Assembly: GCA_964384805.1 (NCBI GenBank)
Contig: CAYLLO010000004.1
Coordinates: 1-55,214 of the forward strand
Length of the DNA stretch: 55,214 bases
Origin: HGM10611 sp964384805
Lineage (GTDB): Bacteria; Bacillota_I; Bacilli_A; ML615J-28; CAG-313
Reading direction: 5' to 3'
The position numbers and the translations under genes are program-made. Shown here piece by piece: positions 52,954 through 55,214 of the stretch; position 1 is the first letter of the stretch, and the number at the start of each line of letters is the position of its first letter. The notes below the pieces were generated by a model that was given only the letters and a program-made list of their open reading frames with translations, had not been told where the DNA came from and made no database searches.

Positions 52954-53260
52954 ACAATAGATATATAGGTATTATTAAGTTTTCCCTATCTATAGCCGAA
53001 ATATTTTCTTTGTACATGGAATTACTCTAGTTCTAAGAGAAATTTGCGTTTTTTAACAAATTAAAGGCTTTAATCTTAGAAACATTAGGATTATTTGACT
53101 TTTTGATTTCTAATGGATAAATTAAATCATCTTGTTCAATAATAATAACAATTTCGCGATTATCTCTGTCATAATAATAATAAAGTGGTTCAATACTAAG
53201 GTTTAAATAGCATTTCGTTAATCACATAGTTTTCTAATATTGCTAGCATCTTTTAGCCAG
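52952..53260 (-). pseudogene. Relic of a DUF4143-type AAA+ ATPase gene
   Basis: On the minus strand, in pieces from different frames: AILENYVINEMLFKP (about 53190-53250), PLYYYYDRDNREIVIII with EQDDLIYPLEIKKSNNPNVS (about 53060-53190), and MYKENISAIDRENLIIPIYLL ending with TAA at 52952-52954. These match, in order, the C-terminal region of DUF4143 ATP-binding proteins (LENYV, YYRDKDGKEIDLLIE, YPIEIKKS, final IPISYL). Stops and at least two frameshifts lie between. The rest of the gap to 53425 shows nothing else. Confidence 0.75.
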
Positions 53261-53351
53261 AAAAAACAAAAAATAATTAACGAATTAATATTAAATAATA
53301 CAAAACAAGAATTTTCTCACTATAGTTGAATTAAACTCATCATTTGATTTA

Positions 53352-53396
53352 TGGACATATATATAAACATAGCGTATAATGGGGGTGTAACGTTAC
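53352..53396 (+). promoter_or_regulatory. Promoter and palindromic operator of the XRE regulator
   Basis: TGGACA (53352-53357), 17 bp, TATAAT (53375-53380); 6 bp downstream is the perfect palindrome GTAACGTTAC (53387-53396), well placed for an autorepressor. Confidence 0.7.
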
Positions 53397-53424
53397 CAAA
53401 AGATAAAATATGAGGAGATAATAA

Positions 53425-54504
53425 ATGAATTTAGGAATTAAAGTTAAAGAATTAAGAATGGAAAATAATTTAACTCAAGAAGATTTAGCAGAGCAACTAG
53501 GAGTTTCATTTCAAGCCGTGTCACGTTGGGAAACAGGGGTAACATATCCAGATATTACTTTATTACCAGTTCTTGCTAATATGTTTAATGTAACAGTTGA
53601 TTATTTGTTAGATGTTGATATTTTGAAAAAAGAAGAAGAAATTAATCAAATACTAAAAAAAGACGATGAGCTTGCACATGTAGGAAAAGTAAAAGAAAGA
53701 GAACACCTTTTAGAACAAGCACTTAAAAAATACCCAAATAACTGGGATTTTAAATCCAGATTATTAAGTGTATATCATGTTCAGACCGCAAATGCTACAG
53801 AAGAAGATGAAATATATCAAAAGAAAGTTATTGAACTTGGTAATCACATACTAGAAAAATGTACCATTGATAGTAAACGTTATTTAGCTATTGGTTCACT
53901 AATATTTGTATATGATTGGATAAGTGAAAGTAAAAAAGCTGAAGAAATAGCTAGTAACCTTCCAGAAAACTTTTATGATACCAAAGAATATGCTTTGATG
54001 ACAATATCACACGGGAAAGAGAATAATAAAGCTGTTAAAGATGTTATATATAGTGTTTTGGAAATGTTTGATAGTGCTTTATGGTATTATAGAGGAACAA
54101 ATGAAGAAAAGTTAAAAGTATATTTAAAATATAAAGAACTAATCGATGTAATTTTTGAAGACGGAAATTATTTATTCTTTAATGAACGTTTAGCCTCTAT
54201 TTATGAACAATGTGCCATTATTAGTGCAAAATTAAAAAATAAAGAAGAATGTCTTAAATATTTAAGTTTAGCACTTGATTATGCGGAAAAATTTGATGAA
54301 ATTGTAAAGGGAGCACCTACAACATATACAAGTTTATTAATGAGTGGTTTTGAAGAGAATCCAAGAAAATGGAAAAAGACTAACGAAATCAGTTCTTTAG
54401 AAAGAGTAAAATTAAATTTTGAAGAAACTAAATGGGCAGAATTTATTGTTAATGATGAAGATTATAAAAAGATAATTGAAAAATATTATAATAAACCTTT
54501 TTAA
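53425..54504 (+). CDS. XRE-family transcriptional regulator with TPR-like tail
   Basis: A 359-residue regulator. The N-terminal HTH (about 1-65) reads LRMENNLTQEDLAEQLGVSF followed by QAVSRWETGVTYPDI, a standard Cro/XRE fold. Residues about 80-340 are helical and resemble tetratricopeptide repeats (EHLLEQALKKYPNNWDFKS, ECLKYLSLALDYAEKFDEI), suggesting a peptide- or protein-sensing domain. It sits between mfd and spoVT, which are neighbours in B. subtilis, next to a decayed ATPase gene, so it is probably an insertion. RBS GAGGAGAT. Confidence 0.88.
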   Translation: MNLGIKVKELRMENNLTQEDLAEQLGVSFQAVSRWETGVTYPDITLLPVLANMFNVTVDYLLDVDILKKEEEINQILKKDDELAHVGKVKEREHLLEQALKKYPNNWDFKSRLLSVYHVQTANATEEDEIYQKKVIELGNHILEKCTIDSKRYLAIGSLIFVYDWISESKKAEEIASNLPENFYDTKEYALMTISHGKENNKAVKDVIYSVLEMFDSALWYYRGTNEEKLKVYLKYKELIDVIFEDGNYLFFNERLASIYEQCAIISAKLKNKEECLKYLSLALDYAEKFDEIVKGAPTTYTSLLMSGFEENPRKWKKTNEISSLERVKLNFEETKWAEFIVNDEDYKKIIEKYYNKPF

Positions 54505-54573
54505 ACTTTGTATAAATTGATTGATATTTATTAATAATAAAAATAGATAAAAAATAAAAATATTTTGTATATT

Positions 54574-54606
54574 CTACATATTTTTACCAACAATATAAAT
54601 ATGTAG
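54574..54606 (+). repeat. Inverted repeat in the spoVT leader
   Basis: CTACATATTT (54574-54583) and AAATATGTAG (54597-54606), perfect 10-bp arms around 13 nt. The right arm ends directly before the ribosome site AGGTG, so a stem could limit translation, or the site could bind the AbrB-type SpoVT itself. Confidence 0.7.
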
Positions 54607-54616
54607 AGGTGAAAAA

Positions 54617-55144
54617 ATGAAAGCAACTGGAGTAGTCAGAAGAATTGATGATCTTGGCAGAATTGTAATCCCTAAAGAATTAAGAAGAACTATGCGTATT
54701 AGAGAAGGAGATTCACTTGAAATATTTATCGATGGCGAAAAAATAATGTTGAAAAAATATTCTCCTGTTCAAAATGTTAACGATTTTGTTATTGAATTTG
54801 TGGAAAGTATATATAGTTCTTATAAAAAAGATATGCTTATTACCGATAATGAAGTTATAATAGCGGGAGCAGGAAACTATAAAAAAGAGTTAATAGGCAA
54901 AAAAATATCTCCGAGACTTGAAGAAAAATTAACCAAAAGAGCAACGCAATATTTAGAAAAAGGTGAATACTTAGAATTAACAGTTGATTATGATATTAAA
55001 AAACCATCAGTTATTAAACCTATTAATGTATATGGCGATATCATAGGATGTGTGATTATATCAACAGATAATGAAATCACGGATGTAGAAAAATCACTTG
55101 CGGAATTTAGTGGAGTTTTTATGAGTAGATATTTAGAGGGATAA
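54617..55144 (+). CDS. spoVT: Stage V sporulation regulator SpoVT
   Basis: A 175-residue forespore transcription factor homologue. The N-terminal AbrB-type swapped-hairpin domain reads MKATGVVRRIDDLGRIVIPK then ELRRTMRIREGDSLEIF (residues 1-50); residues about 55-175 are the GAF-like domain (VIIAGAGNYKKELIGKKIS, INVYGDIIGCVIIST). SpoVT tunes sigma-G genes and germination in B. subtilis. With gerQ and cwlJ it supports sporulation ability, though AbrB/SpoVT paralogues also exist in non-sporing Bacilli. RBS AGAGGTG. Confidence 0.9.
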   Translation: MKATGVVRRIDDLGRIVIPKELRRTMRIREGDSLEIFIDGEKIMLKKYSPVQNVNDFVIEFVESIYSSYKKDMLITDNEVIIAGAGNYKKELIGKKISPRLEEKLTKRATQYLEKGEYLELTVDYDIKKPSVIKPINVYGDIIGCVIISTDNEITDVEKSLAEFSGVFMSRYLEG

Positions 55145-55165
55145 ACCAGCAAATGCTGGTTTTTT
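55143..55165 (+). terminator. Terminator after spoVT
   Basis: Stem AAACCAGCA / TGCTGGTTT (2-nt loop) followed by TTTTG, starting at the spoVT stop. The last 49 bases hold no feature I can name. Confidence 0.88.
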
Positions 55166-55214
55166 GTTTATAAGGAAACTACATACTAAGACTTATGATA
55201 GAAAAAATACCCCC

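Noticed and set aside
1..55214. Mycoplasma-type code (UGA = Trp)
   Set aside because: TGA serves as the real stop of the ygiQ-type gene, recF and fhs, at the expected protein ends.

Overview
The window is a very AT-rich piece of a low-GC Gram-positive (Bacillota, class Bacilli sensu lato) chromosome centred on the replication origin. The order mnmE-jag-yidC-rnpA-rpmH | oriC | dnaA-dnaN-...-yaaA-recF-gyrB-gyrA-serS is the classic Bacilli origin block, and almost all genes point away from position ~31,100 (minus strand to the left, plus strand to the right), as expected for co-orientation with the two forks. UGA is an ordinary stop (ends of ygiQ, recF and fhs), so this is not a code-4 mycoplasma, although base composition and the many short intergenic gaps recall Mollicutes-like Bacilli. 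GerQ, CwlJ and SpoVT homologues suggest a spore-forming, or recently spore-forming, lineage. No rRNA or tRNA gene was seen.

Left arm, 1-12.7 kb (accessory, cell-surface): a RhuM-family pseudogene with two lesions; a lipoprotein with OB-fold-like repeats under its own promoter; then one apparent operon of about 9 kb (promoter at 12,567-12,595, terminator at 3,465-3,495) encoding an ABC ATPase, two CUT1-type permeases, a solute-binding lipoprotein, a nuclease (SNase-fold) lipoprotein and a 1014-residue surface lipoprotein with Cys/His repeats. Together they look like a system that cuts an extracellular substrate, possibly DNA, and imports a product.

Left arm, 12.7-31 kb (core): dnaX-ybaB-recR plus a small membrane protein, with an exceptionally long DnaX; a YgiQ-type radical SAM enzyme; a Na/Pi-cotransporter-like protein; an SPFH-NfeD operon with two small uncharacterised partners; a membrane protein of unknown role; T-box-controlled asnS; mnmE; jag-yidC-rnpA-rpmH; and an unknown membrane-anchored protein beside oriC.

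Origin, 31-36.4 kb: DnaA boxes lie on both sides of dnaA (a bipartite origin), with a DnaA-trio-like stretch before dnaN. Between dnaN and yaaA-recF, genes usually adjacent, sits a minus-strand pair: a ribbon-helix-helix protein and a short ParA ATPase, followed by about 1.3 kb of gene-free AT-rich DNA. That DNA holds an array of 13-bp near-palindromes, TTTTAA(A/T)TTAAAA, spaced 32-33 or 44 bp, i.e. three or four helical turns. The best reading is a plasmid-like (type Ib-like) partition locus with its centromere built into the chromosomal origin; this is the most interesting item in the window.

Right arm, 36.4-55.2 kb: S4 protein-recF-gyrB-gyrA, T-box-controlled serS, HIT hydrolase, Gx transporter, the gerQ-cwlJ germination pair, a CopZ-like Fe-S/Zn protein, the one-carbon pair fhs-folD, pth-mfd, a small insertion (DUF4143-ATPase relic plus an XRE regulator) and spoVT.
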